Shown: one piece after another, positions 1 through 11,534 of the stretch
Layout of the letters: the number at the start of each line of letters is the position of its first letter
How positions within the stretch are numbered: the first letter of the stretch is position 1
Position numbers and translations under genes: made by a program
The notes under the pieces: model-generated
Told to the model about the DNA's origin: nothing
The model's database searches: none
What the model saw: the letters and a program-made list of their open reading frames with translations, nothing else
Assembly: GCA_918807975.1 (NCBI GenBank)
Contig: OU964918.1
Coordinates: 52,436,477 to 52,500,476 of the forward strand
Source of the DNA: Aplidium turbinatum
Lineage: Eukaryota > Chordata > Ascidiacea > Aplousobranchia > Polyclinidae
Direction of reading: 5' to 3'
Length of the DNA: 64,000 bases

Positions 1-134
1 ATAAACCTTAAGTTTATTGAGGGAGTGGCACCAAGCAAAGCTAAAATATAAAGTACGTTAGCTTCTACACTTTGGAAGCCTAATTTAACTTTACAAGAAA
101 TATGTGGAGTTAACTATAATTGTAGCCTACTCAC

Positions 135-2018
135 AATGCCGTCTTGTGTTGCGTCCAGCTCCAGCATAATCTCATTGCCAGCCTTTGTGCATGACTTAAC
201 CCTTTTAAACGTAAAATGGCCTTGTGTGAAGTCCAGACCAGGTATATCCATAGGTAGCATATCAATTCCAGATTTTTGCAATTCGTTGTTTTCGTCCACG
301 TTTTCGTTAATTTTTGCTAATGCTGCGTCAGCAATGTTCTGTTACAAAGTTGGGATTTTATTTATTGTACAAACGATAACATTTATCTTTATTTTATACC
401 TCTGCAGTGTTTCTCCTCCAACCCAATCAAGAAAGACATGCCATCTTGGCTAGTCAAATTTTGTTTTTCAGGATAGACAATGTAGATGATGCGACAAGAG
501 ATCAATCAGCAAATCAATCCTATTTTGAATGAATTCAACTTGATTCAACGTCTGCAGACGTTGAATTGATGTAAGAAGCACTATTTTGCTGGATAGGAGT
601 AGAATCTATTTTTTCTAAATAAAGTGTAGTTTTGCAGCTACAAACAGATAAAGAATCCGAAAAACTTAAAAGAACAACGATAAATTTAAAAACTACAAGA
701 AATCACCTCCATTTCTTGCTGAGTACATCTTGTTTCCCCTGATCGTTTGTAAAACTGTCCATCGTCTGCCTCTCTGCAGTCATAAGATTCCATGTTGGAC
801 TTGCCGATATCCTCCGGAATGCCAAGTGTAGCTTGACATTGAACTAGGGTCCCATCTCGACGTCGAGCCATCATATCCAGACCCAATTCAATTTTCTTAT
901 CAGCACCTACAGCATAGTACCGTTTCTGTGAAAGCAAAGCAATGATTTTAGTGTTGGACTTACACAGTCACAAATACTAGACCTTTTACATTTATATAAC
1001 GTCTGTAGGTGAATCTTAAATATTTTAAATGAATCTAAAAAGAAACCGTTTCTCCACTTGGGCAGTGTCATAATAACCGAGTTGCAACGTTGATTGCAAT
1101 CCAGTTCTTTTCATATTAATTCAAGGTCTGCCTTGCATGTGAGGACACTCGAAAATCCCAAAAACAAAACGTAAAAGCAACAATACTTTTCGTTAATATA
1201 GAGTTCTTGCTTTAAAACCATAAAAGTATTTGTGGGAAACTTATGATATTTGTATTCTTATTCTAAAGTTATTGGATAAGTAACCCAAATTTAATTGTTT
1301 TTTTCGAACTTGAGGTAAGTTTGAGTTGAATAAAAAAATACAAGTTCTTCCGCTTCAAGTTTGCAGGCGGATGATAAACGGCTGCAGGTGTGTGACCCAT
1401 TTAAAAAGATAATTTTATGCAAATAGGAAATATCCCTTATGTCTGCTTACAGCAAGAAACCTGAGGTCATGCTTAATTTCATACATAGCCTATCTATCGT
1501 GCCAACGTTATCAAAACATTAATATGCAGTAGATCATTTGCTGTATGGAGGTAAATACTGTACATCTTTGTTACGGTTCAAAGCGCAAATGTCACGTGAC
1601 TTTGCTTGGCTGGAGTGCTACTGTATTATACAGTCACCAGTTTTCGTGTTAATCTAAAACGTTGTAGGCTACCACTTACCAGCATGTTGGCAGCCAATAA
1701 ATGAAAATTTAGAAGATTTATTCCACCATCTTTTGTAAATAACCACTCTCATCTCAATATACAACACTACTGTAGACTATCCTACTTAGCTATGCCTACT
1801 GTTATAGAAATACGACCTGAAACATGGTAGCCTATTCAATGCTACTATCTTACTTGTGTAGAGCTGGATATCACTCTGTCTAAAGTCATTTCGGTGTTTG
1901 TTCTACGAGAGATTTCCTCCATAACCCATTCACCTAACATTCTCTTCGTTTCTTCATCTTTAAATGCATTTCCCAGTATGGCACATGACAGTAGTGTAAC
2001 CAATATGATCAATTTCAT
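135..2018 (-). CDS. secreted protein with tandem cystatin-like domains, 5' part (three exons, partial)
   Basis: Minus-strand exons 2018-1854, 925-707 and 338-135 give 55 + 73 + 68 = 196 residues and join in phase 0 at good sites (donors GTAAGA, GTGATT, GTGAGT; acceptors ending CACAG and AACAG). The start is the ATG at 2018 because it opens a clear signal peptide (MKLIILVTLLSCAILGNA), although the frame stays open further upstream. After it comes a cystatin-type helix (EWVMEEISRRTNTE), a conserved-looking Q at the exon 1 end, then the strand KRYYAVGADKKIELGLDM and Cys-bearing strands. Exon 3 starts a second unit: helix IADAALAKINENVDEN, then FKRVKSCTKAGNEIMLELD. Cystatin folds have this helix, Q-x-V-x-G loop and paired strands; here the QxVxG loop is not canonical, so protease inhibition is uncertain. 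A fetuin/kininogen-like multi-cystatin protein is the nearest idea. The gene continues beyond base 1. The fold assignment is inference; the exon structure is well supported. Confidence 0.62.
512..593. repeat. short palindromic MITE-like element, copy 1
   Basis: An element of about 80 bp with ends CAGCAAATCAA and TTTTGCTG and a perfect central palindrome around TTCAACGTCTGCAGACGTTGAA at 544-565. It lies in intron 2 of the cystatin-like gene. Related copies are at about 43371-43464, 57310-57405 and 59262-59305. Confidence 0.55.
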
Positions 2019-2339
2019 TTTGTATACTGGTTTTTCAAAACTTTGTGTCTGAAAATAACATACGGTTTGTTTTCTAAATATTAACACGTTATAGAACCTG
2101 CTTGACGCGTTGGATATCCATGCTCCTCTTTGAGTAGCACTGTCTTCCATTGAACCGCAATTGGATAAGCTGGTTGCAAATAAGCAAGCGCACACTTCGC
2201 ATCAAAATTCGAAAGACCATTAATAAAAGAGTTTTTTTACTTGTTTTTTTACCTGTTTTTTTGTGTATTTGCTACAAAAGTAATAATGACTTTGCTCTTG
2301 TCTTTTTTTGGCAAATTGACCGGGACGCCAAGTGATGGA

Positions 2340-3508
2340 AGGTGCTCAGCCGGTACACGGCATAAAAAAGTTTGAGTAGCACTGGAGTAGACAACCGGAA
2401 ACAGACATTGCAGTCGGCTGTAGCGTGTTGAAGATCAAGATCGGATCACCCAAACAATGTGATCTTGAACATCAAGATCATTTTTTTAAACTTGAAAAAA
2501 TGAAGTTTTTGATTAATGATATTGCAAAAAAACCTTGTTACTCCACGAGTCAAAATGTGGCTGAGTGCAGTGAAGTAACTGTTCAGTTTATTGTGTGGCC
2601 ACGTTTCTTGCTATCTTGTTATCTTTAGCTGTTCATCTTGCGTTGATGGGCATTACAGGCCTTACATGTGCTAACTGTTGTGATATTGTGTGATATAAGA
2701 ACTTGATTGTTTCCGTGAGAACTTTGTTCAAAATGAAATGTTTTAGCCTTATTTTAACAACTTGTTTACAACATTTTAGTTTAGCATATTTCTAATCTTT
2801 TGAAACTATCCTTTCGCGCTGTTTTAATATAGTTTGAAGTTTAAATTTTTGCTGGAAATAGCTTAACATGAACAATCTCTGATCATTTTACGATTTTGTA
2901 GTTCAATTAAAATAAGCGACCCTGAAAATCTGTTGCAGAACACGGTAACGTCCCTACTTTTCAACTGTAGAGTGTAGACTCAACAGCCTTACGCCAAACG
3001 AATCTCAACTAATACAAACCTATCTCTGTCGTTGCTTGAGTCGACCTGGAAGTTAACATAAAATCTACCTGTTTACTTTCAGGGATGGGTGCTTAGAAAA
3101 GCAATCATTTCATCTTTTCTTTGCTTTTCTTGTTTCTTGTGCGTCGCGCGATGGTAAACATGTGTCGCGTAAGACGTTTAAAGACGTTTAATATGTCGCG
3201 TAAGACGTTTAATATCTTGCTTCGATTGACTTTGTTTTGTAACTCATTGACAAGAACTTTGCACAAGTAAGAAACAGTCAATACGATTATAAATTATTTG
3301 GGTGAAGAAGCCAAATTAATCAATTTATTGAAGTGGGTGGATATGGATAAACTTTTTGCATTATGTACTGACTGTACTGGATGTTCATTAAAAGTCAAAA
3401 ACTGAAACAAGTTTCAGAAATAAACCCATGTCTTGTGGGGTTGTGCCCGTCTTATCGTATTTTGGCTACATGAGCAAGCGGCATAAGATAAAGACTGCGG
3501 TAGGCCTT
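2340..3508. other. no gene recognised
   Basis: AT-rich DNA with no convincing exon. At 2375-2425 there is a piece (AGACAACCGGAAACAGACAT) shared with the tail of the tRNA-derived SINE at 6247-6565, so it is probably a SINE fragment. At 3161-3215 the phrase GTCGCGTAAGACGTTTAA is directly repeated. Confidence 0.4.
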
Positions 3509-3670
3509 AAATCCATCAGAGATGTACGTATACGCCGCAAATTTTACGCCGCAAACTTGCGGCGTAGACTTTTTGTTTACGCTAACGCTTGCGGCCACAT
3601 TTTTTTGGATAGTTTGCGCTTGAGGCTACGCCGTAAAGTTTTCGCGTTTTTTTAGCACATAGCGTCAACG

Positions 3671-5394
3671 GAGGGCCGGATTAAGGCGGGGGCTGATGGG
3701 GCTGCAGCCCCAGGCCCACCAAAAAAATAGGCCCACCGATAACAACTTACTAAGAGCAACTGACATGCTTATTATCAGGATCGAAAAAATAAAGGACGAA
3801 TATCATAGAACGAATGCTAACTGTGTAAACCAGTGGTTCTTAACTCATTTGCCAACAATTAAGCCTTCGTCTGATACACGTTGGGAGGCACACGATATGA
3901 CGTTATACATGCGCTAAGAAAAAGTTATCAAGCAGTTCTTCAAGTCTTGAAAGCAATGTCTGACGACAATGACGAACAATCACAGACTAAAGAAACAGCC
4001 AAGGGGTTTATCTTGTCAATGGAAAAGCTTGAAACCATTATTTTAATTGAGTTATGGTCTTGCATAATGGAACGGGTTTCATAAAACTAGTCGGCGCTAC
4101 AGGATAGCAAAATTACTTTGAATAAGGCAACAAATCTGCTTCAGGGTCTACATAACTTTGTTCAAAAATTTAGATCCCAATTTCAAAAACTCAAAGAAAA
4201 GGGTAGAGCAGGGCTACTCAACTGGCGGACCGCGGTCCGAACCCGGACCTTCTGGGGGTTGATGGTGGACCTTAAGCTTTTGGAAGAATACCCTCTTCGC
4301 CACGTTTCAGGGCTTTTTTTAAACATATTTGTACTGGGAGGAAGCAATTTCTACTGTGATTATTCTAGTTGCTTGGGGTCTTCGACTCCCAAACTCTCCA
4401 ATACTTTCTCAGAAATCTAATTTGAGTTACATTTTACCTAAGAAAGTGCTTTGATACAATAGTTTAGCTTTCGTGGTTGCGTGTAAAATAACTTGTTCAA
4501 CGGACCGCTAAAAATATACAACTTGTCAAACTGGACCTTTGTTAAGATTAGTTGAGTCACCCTGGGGGAGAGTATCAAGTGGCTGTCATCATTATATTGA
4601 ATGAAGAAATTTCAAGAAGAAAGAGAAGAAAAGTATGCTTGGATAGCAAAGGTGGATTTGAAGACACATCACTTGATCCATCAAGCAGATTCAAAGTAGA
4701 CTCATATTTGCCAATCATTGACCAAATTAGTTTGTGTATGAAATCCCGAATTGCAGCATACGACCGTCTTCAAATAAGATTTTCGTTTCTAGCGGAATTA
4801 AACGCCATGTTTAACTGTAAAATTGAAGAGAGTGCTAAAACATTGCTTCACTATTATCCAGATGATCTAGATTCTGGAAGAGTCACTGCCTGAAGAGATG
4901 ATTCATTTTTTTGCACTGCTTAAACAACACTATTTTAACAGCGAATGCAGCAAAGAAACTCGAATGTTTAGATTCATCAATGAAAATGAGTTGATGCATG
5001 CATTTCCTAACGTATTTGTTGTAGGCTACTAAAAATGTATCTTTGTGTGATGATTTCTAATTGTTCAGGCGAGCCCTCATTTTCAGTGCTTAAAAGAGTA
5101 AAGAATCAACTGCGTTCATCCATGGGCCAGAAAAGATTGCATTCCTTAGCTCTACTCTGCATTGAAAACAAAATTTTGGAAAAAATAGACACCGATGATG
5201 TTATTAACAGCTTTGCTTTGTCTAAATCATGAAAACATGTCATTTGAATGAGTTTAATAAGTAAATAGCCTACTGTACTTCGGGTATAATTTTTGTTATT
5301 TCATTTTAATTCTGATTGGTACAATGAGGGGAATGAAATATAGGCCTCAGATTACCAATAGCCCCAGGTCCATGAAAACCTTAATCCGGCCCTG
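3671..5394 (+). mobile_element. ZMYM1-like hAT transposon inserted in the outer hAT
   Basis: Termini GAGGGCCGGATTAAGG and CCTTAATCCGGCCCTG are inverted repeats, flanked by a perfect 8-bp duplication CGTCAACG (3663-3670 and 5395-5402). Broken plus-strand frames from about 3700 to 5232 encode hAT transposase pieces: SDTRWEAHDMTLYMRKSY near 3870-3930, and the C-terminal dimerisation region EPSFSVLKRVKNQLRSSMGQ followed by KRLHSLALLCIE near 5070-5165. This end sequence and protein type belong to the zinc-finger MYM type 1-like hAT group. Several frame breaks and a nested MITE make it inactive. Confidence 0.85.
4209..4564. mobile_element. hAT-type MITE nested in the hAT transposon
   Basis: The left end CAGGGCTACTCAACT and right end AGTTGAGTCACCCTG are inverted repeats with two differences. 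Flanks are GGGTAGAG (4201-4208) and GGGGAGAG (4565-4572), 7 of 8 matching. It is 356 bp long with no coding sequence. It splits the transposase remains of the element at 3671-5394 and is the innermost and youngest of the three insertions. Confidence 0.78.
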
Positions 5395-5937
5395 CGTCAA
5401 CGTATACTTTTTATTGTATTTTTTTCGCTACAACACGCCAATACCTTCCAGCGCTGCAGTTGAAAGAATGTTTTCAATGGGCAAAGACATATTGGAACCA
5501 AAACACAGCAAAAGTCAGATGAAAACTTTCAGATGCTTGTGTTTCTTTGTGGAAATTCAAAATAAAACTTGTTTGTTTCGAGTGGTTTATACCGTGTGAA
5601 TGTTTGGCACCAAGCAAACAAAATTGGTTTACGCTAGTGTATGCACTGACGCCGCCAACTTTTTTTACAAGTTACGCTGACGCATACGGCGTATGGTTTT
5701 TCGAACTTTGCGTTTACGCTGACGGCTTCAATATTTTTTGTATGCGCGATTGCGCGTACATCACTGAAATCCACCTTAGACTACATATTTAAAATCAGCT
5801 AATTCTGAAACAAGCAATGAAAGATAGGTTTCTATTTTTGAAGTAAGAAAAACCTTATAAAACCTTTCTTGACGAGCTTTTTTAAATTATTGAAAATTTT
5901 ACAATCATACAAATTTAAAAATTTTATAGGCTAGCCC

Positions 5938-6030
5938 AATGGTTCCCAACCGGGGTGCCGCGGCACCCTGGGGTGCCAATTACAATGCTCAAGGGTGCCG
6001 CGAGATATTGAGATATTGCATTACTGCGGC
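5938..6030. repeat. hAT-type terminal fragment
   Basis: CAATGGTTCCCAACCGGGGT followed by GTGCCGCGGCACCC resembles the left end of hAT elements whose termini read CAGTGGTTCCCAACC. No right end was found. Confidence 0.4.
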
Positions 6031-6246
6031 CCATTCTTTATTTTAACTTTAACCCGTGAAGTGCGGAATTTATTTAGACCTATTTCTAACCGAGTTTCAT
6101 TGCGTATTAAGTTTCGCGTCTCGCAGTTATTCCCGGCTCCTTTCTGGAGAGTCGCTGGCGGTTTGTTTTCTCGCCCAGGAAAAACAGCGTGGAAGAGATT
6201 TTGACTTTTACTGTTCTTTCCATAAAATTTGAAACGCACCATTTAT

Positions 6247-6565
6247 CGGCAGCAGTGGCCGAGTGGTTAGCGCGTTGGGCTCGCAGTCGAGAGCCTGCAT
6301 GTTCGACTCCAGCCACCCGCACTTGCTGTTGTTTCTCTGGGCAAGAAACTTTACGATAATTGCCTCTACCCAGTGATCGATTTCGACTAATGGGTAGTAC
6401 CAAATTTAAGTCATAAGTAGAGTAGACAACCGGAAACAGACATTGCCGTCGGCTGCAGCGTGGGTCAAGTGTACGTTGGAAGGCGTACACCGATGCATAG
6501 CACTCAAGTCCGCTTTCCCGCAATGCAGGGTGAAGATATAAAAAACATAAAAAAAAACAAAAAAC
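6247..6565 (+). repeat. tRNA-derived SINE with A-rich tail
   Basis: A tRNA-like head carries an A box (TGGCCGAGTGGTTAGCGC, near 6256) and a B box (TGTTCGACTCC, near 6299), the RNA polymerase III promoter. A body of about 220 bases and an A-rich tail with AAAAAACA repeats follow. The body piece AGACAACCGGAAACAGACAT recurs near 2388. The head most resembles a Ser/Leu-type tRNA. Confidence 0.65.
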
Positions 6566-6719
6566 ATTATTGCCAGGTTTCATGATTTTATTTTGCCTTT
6601 CACGTCACGTCGCACAAAGTCAAATTGCAGTGATGTGATCCAGCACGATTATAAAATTGCACGATTGTTTACCTATCATTGTTTACGAAACCTATTTCTA
6701 TTCATCTGCTTCTACTCCA

Positions 6720-9700
6720 CGATCACGAGATGTCATTATGAATATGACAACCGAATCTTTCGACACCCACGCAAAGGTCAACGTCCCTGTTACAGTTAAC
6801 GGAGTTCAAACCAATGCTCTCATCGACACTGGCTCCTTTGTCACATGAGCGACCGTGGAAAGCGTCTAAAACTAAATCTTGAAGAAAGTGAATGCCGCAT
6901 TGGTTTAGCCTTGAAAAGATGTTCATCGCAAAGTTTAGGAATCTGTAACTTAAAAGTTGCGCTTTTTGGACAAGAGTATGATAATGTAGGAGTCACTGTT
7001 TTGAAAAATTTGCTCACCGACCTAATTATCGGACAAACTTTTATGAAACAACACAAAAGCGTGAATATTCAATTTGGAGGGCCTATGCCAACGTTACAGA
7101 TCGGAGCATTAGAAGCTATTAAAACGTCTACTTCAATACAGCTTTTCAAACACTTAAGGAAGGAGTGCCATCCGATTGCTACAAAGCCTAGAAAGTATTC
7201 TCAAGCCGATAGAAGTTTTATCTCTTCAGAGGTGCAGCGACTTTATAAGGAAGGTTTAATTGAGCCGAGTCGTTCGCCATGGCGAGCACAATCTCTTGTG
7301 GTCACTCAAGAAAATCACAAAAAGCGTATGGTCATCGATTTTAGCCAAACCATAAACAAATTCACTTGTTTGGACGCGTATCCTTTACCTCTTATGTCAG
7401 ACGTAGTGAACAATGTCGCTAGGAACAGCATCTATACAACGCTAGATTTAAAAAGTGCGTACCACCAGGTAGAAGTTCCTCTGCAAGATCGAAATTACAC
7501 TGCTTTCGAAGCCGATGGAAGCTTGTGGCAATGGAAGAGAACGCCGTTTGGTCTAACGAATGCAGTACCTGGTTTTCAACGGATAATGGACAACATTATC
7601 AAAGACTACGAGTGCAAAGGTACGTACGCTTATCTTGACAATATTACCATTTGCGGGAAAACCCAAGAAGAGCACGATCAAAATTTATCAAAATTTCTTG
7701 CAGTAGCTCGAGAATGCAATCTAACTTTCAATGAAGCAAAAAGTACTTATTCGGCAGATACAATCGACTTGCTTGGATATAGAATCTCTAAAGGTACTTT
7801 AAGTCCTAACCCCGAAAGAGTGGAATCTTTACTAAAAATCCCGCCTCCAGAAAGTAGTAAACAACAGCAGAGGATTGTCGGTTTGTTTGCGTATTATGCA
7901 CAATGGATTTCGCGTTATTCTGACAAGATTCAGCCTCTAATTCGAAACACTACCTTTCCTCTGAATGATGCAGCCCTAAACTCTTTCGCGACGTTGAAAG
8001 CTGAATTGGCTCAAATTACGCTTGGGGTGATAGATGAAGAAATTTCATTTACAGTAGAAACTGACGCATTTGACATTGCCATTTCAGCCACTTTAAATCA
8101 GAACGGGCAACCCGTTGCTTTTTTTTCCAGGACACTCAACAAAAGTGAAAAAGTTCACTCAAGCATAGAGAAAGAAGCGACGGCAATTATCGAAGCCATT
8201 CGAAAATGGAGTCATTTTCTAGCGGGACGCCGATTCAAACTTGTCACAGATCAAAAATCAGTGGCATTCATGTACAACAGCAACAACCATGGCAAGGTAA
8301 AAAACGCAAAAATTTTGAGATGGCGACTGGAACTATCACAGTACGATTATGAAATTGTTTATCGAGCAGGGAAGTATAATACTGCTCCCGACACTTTATC
8401 TAGAGTGTATTGTGCAACTATGATGGACAATTCGTTGTATGAAATTCATGCGGCCTTATGCCACCCTGGAGTAACTCGCATGCATCATTATGTTAAAACA
8501 AAGAATTTGCCTTATTCTATTGATGACATCCGTAAAATGACATCCGCTTGTAAAATTTGTGCTGAGTTGAAACCTAAGTTCTACAAGCCAATTGAAATTC
8601 CATTGATAAAAGCTACGCAACCTATGGAGCGCTTAAGCATCGATTTCAAAGGACCTTTACCTTCTGCTACGAATAACAAAATACATTCTGACTGTAGTAG
8701 ATGAGTACTCTCGATTTCCTTTCGCCTTTCCTTGTAGTAAAGTAGACACTGAAACTGTAATCTCGTGCATGTCTAGTCTTTTTGCGATGTTTGGTAAATG
8801 TGGTTATGTGCATTCGGATAGAGGTGCATCGTTTATTTCTAAGGATTTTGTGTCTTACATGTACAGTTTGCGTATTCCTACCAGCAGAACCTCTATATAC
8901 AATCCACGGGCTAATGGCCAATGCTAAAGATACAACGACGTAATTTGGACTTCTGTAAAACTTGCTTTGAAAACTCGAGATCTTCCTACTTCTAAATGGG
9001 AGTGTGTTCTACCTGATATTTTACATTCTATGAGCTCTTTATTATGTACTGCAACAAACGTGACGCCACACGAGCGATTTTTTAATTTTCAGCGTCGTTC
9101 AAGTCTAGGTCTTTCCATACCTACTTGGGTTAAATGTCCTCAAAAGGTTTTATTGAGACGACACGTTCGTGCTAGTAAGTATGAACCGCTTGTCGAAGAA
9201 GTGGAAATGACTTATGCAACTCCGAACTACGCGCACGTTCGTTTCGCGAACGGACGCGAAACCACAGTGTCAATTCGTGACATCGCTCCAACTGCTCGTG
9301 GTGGCCTTGACGAGTCGACTCTTAGTTTGCCGGATCCTGGGAGTACAAACGAAGGGATAAACAATCCACCTGTGGAATTTCCCGAACAAATAACAACTAG
9401 GGGAGATGTGGGACCAATGAAACAAAATGGGTATTTTTTCCGTTGTCGCGCGTGATTTTCGCAGTACAGGGCTACTTAAGCGTTTGAGGGAAGCACATCT
9501 TCTTACTGTATTTATGCATAGCTAAGGCTTCGGATTGGACCACAGATTAAAAAATTATTTCACTTTTTAAAAGTTCACTTTTTTGTATCATTGGTCCCAC
9601 CTGGGTGGGACCTTTGCAACACACCATTGGGACCAATGAGACAGGTTTACTACTTACACGAAAACTGTACTTTTTCTGAAGAAAGATTGCATTTCGTGTA

Positions 9701-11265
9701 AAACCAAAGAACAAGAAGTTTCTAGAACGAACATGGACAGATGGAAGAACGAACAAGCTGATTCAATACAAAATTGTTTAAACAGTAACAGTTGGCTGGG
9801 GAGGGGTCGTCACAGACAGCAATGTGATATTGTGACAAGTTTATTGCAAATTTCAAAACACCACACAAGCGTTTCGTTTTGGCAACAGAGGTTGGGTCTG
9901 GCAGAAGACATACAATATCACAATGAGACACATAAGCCACATTTTCATTTCCTGGGAACACAAAACAATCCTTCATTTTGTCCGATGTTTTCTCAATTTA
10001 GTTTTAAAAACTCCATTTCATAGTCATTATCTTGATCAGGTCCATGTGCAAGCCGGCCGATGAAATGTTTAAATTTAACATCTGCATTTGCATGAACTTT
10101 GGCCACTACATAGGTTCCAGCAGAAAGACAATCAGGAATTATGTTTTGCAATGCATTTTCTTTACATGAAACATCACTGGTATCGGTGCAAACACTCTCA
10201 ACGTCAGCTTCTAGATGAACTTCCACAACACTGCTTGTGTTAGATTCTGAAGATTTTCACAACTGATTTACGTTTTCGTGATTTTTTCTTTCTTCCCTTT
10301 GCAACTGCTTTTGGATATGGCCGTATTGAAGATAACAAAATCGAATCATTTTTTTGTAAGGAAGCTGAGGTACAAGGCTCAGTTTCTCCTGTTTGGTGAT
10401 GCTCATCAGAAGTTACAGAATTCTCACATTGTAGGCTACGTTTCCAGAAATACCTAGATTGATTTGGAGAAATTCATAAATTTAATGAAGTGTGACAACA
10501 CTTCAGAAAATGGCTCATTTTTCATCCATCCTTCAAGTATCTGCCAAAAGTGGTATGATCAAATTTATGTTTTTTGGCAGCTTTTCTCACAGATAAGTTA
10601 TATTAAACAATGTCATGCAAAGCATTATTTGAAGCTTCATTTGAAAAATTCCTTTTTAAGCCTTCGGATGGCTTTAACATAGGCATTTTCTGCAAAAAAT
10701 ACTTTCAAATTCAGACAGGGACCTTTGAGACATGGTCTCAATTAACAGTGTCTCAAAGCTCCCCCATCTCAAAAACTTTGAATTAAACGATAGTTTCACA
10801 AAACTCGACTTATTATTTCTCATAAAGCCTACCAATCTTGTAAAATACCTTCCTACGTAGTACATGAAAAACTTAGCATTTGCTATAATAAACACTTGAA
10901 CATAATATTGAAAGTTTTCCAGAAGTACTACATTTTACTTTTGCCTGCCAAAAACATACTTTTGTCTCTCATTTCTGCATTTGCAACAACCTAACTTTCA
11001 AACCTCGTGGCAAAGAAGGTTTATGTAATCTCGTTCCAATAACTATCAAAAAAAAAGTTAATTTTTAGTAGGGATCAAAAACGAGCTGTGTTGTATTGGT
11101 CCCCTTGTATCATTGGTCCCACATCTCCCCTAATAATGAGCCTGTCAATGAAGATGCACCTGCCCCGTCATCGGAAATTCATATACCGACTGATTCCAGC
11201 GAGCGCCCCATGCCCCGGCGCTCATCACGTTCAAGGCGACCGCCAAACAGATTTGTAAATTAATT
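6720..11265 (+). mobile_element. Ty3/Gypsy LTR retrotransposon fossil, broken
   Basis: Plus-strand polyprotein remains in Gypsy order: aspartic protease, reverse transcriptase, RNase H, integrase, and a basic integrase C-terminal tail after the DNA transposon that interrupts it (9400-11130). No gag and no matching pair of LTRs was recognised. A TG...CA-bounded stretch at about 11340-11534, after a purine-rich tract, could be a 3' LTR. The element is broken in several places and carries a decayed DNA transposon, so it is old. Confidence 0.8.
9400..11130 (-). mobile_element. TA-flanked DNA transposon (Tc1/mariner/pogo-like) inside the Gypsy fossil
   Basis: Both ends read GGGGAGATGTGGGACCAATG inwards, a near-perfect inverted repeat of over 20 bp. 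TA flanks both ends (9398-9399, 11131-11132), the duplication made by the Tc1/mariner/pogo superfamily. Minus-strand open pieces at 10226-9993 and 9976-9722 carry TYVVAKVHANADVKFKHFIG, DYEMEFLKLN and CFVFPGNENVAYVSHCDIVC, resembling the C-terminal tail seen in some pogo/jerky-type invertebrate transposases. No DDE core is readable. The ORF pieces share one strand but are broken. The pogo-like label is tentative; the boundaries are firm. Confidence 0.72.
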
Positions 11266-11534
11266 AAATGTATTTAATGTATTAGCGCCTTTAATTTTAT
11301 GTTGATCCCTATTGATAATCTATGGAAGGGGTGAATGACATGTTATTGCTTTAAGTTGCATTGTAATTTACGTTGTTGCTGATTGCTTTGTTACGTTGCC
11401 TTAAGTTCCTTTGTCGTTTTAACTGGTGTTTATTTTCAGTTTCATTTCAGTTTGCAGTTTATGTTGTCAGAACAATCTAGCTGCATTTTAGCGTAATAAA
11501 CTTCTTACTAGAGGAATTGTAGATGGTTTCACTA

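Larger units (their letters stand above)
3517..5766. mobile_element. outer hAT element, decayed, flanked by an 8-bp TSD
   Basis: The left end CAGAGATGTACG and right end CGTACATCACTG are inverted repeats, flanked by AAATCCAT (3509-3516) and AAATCCAC (5767-5774), 7 of 8 matching, as expected for hAT. The only transposase trace outside the nested element is the hAT dimerisation motif TPIPSSAAVERMFSMGKDIL near 5432-5492 on the plus strand. The rest was lost or never present. A second hAT element is inserted at 3671-5394, so this is the oldest of three nested elements. Confidence 0.75.

Noticed and set aside
136-453. Plus-strand 105-codon ORF over the cystatin-like exon 3
   Set aside because: It is antisense to an exon with correct splice sites and in-phase joins, and has no family resemblance.
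6107-6583. Minus-strand 158-codon ORF
   Set aside because: It runs across the tRNA-derived SINE and repeat ends; no domain, and its composition is that of the antisense of a SINE.
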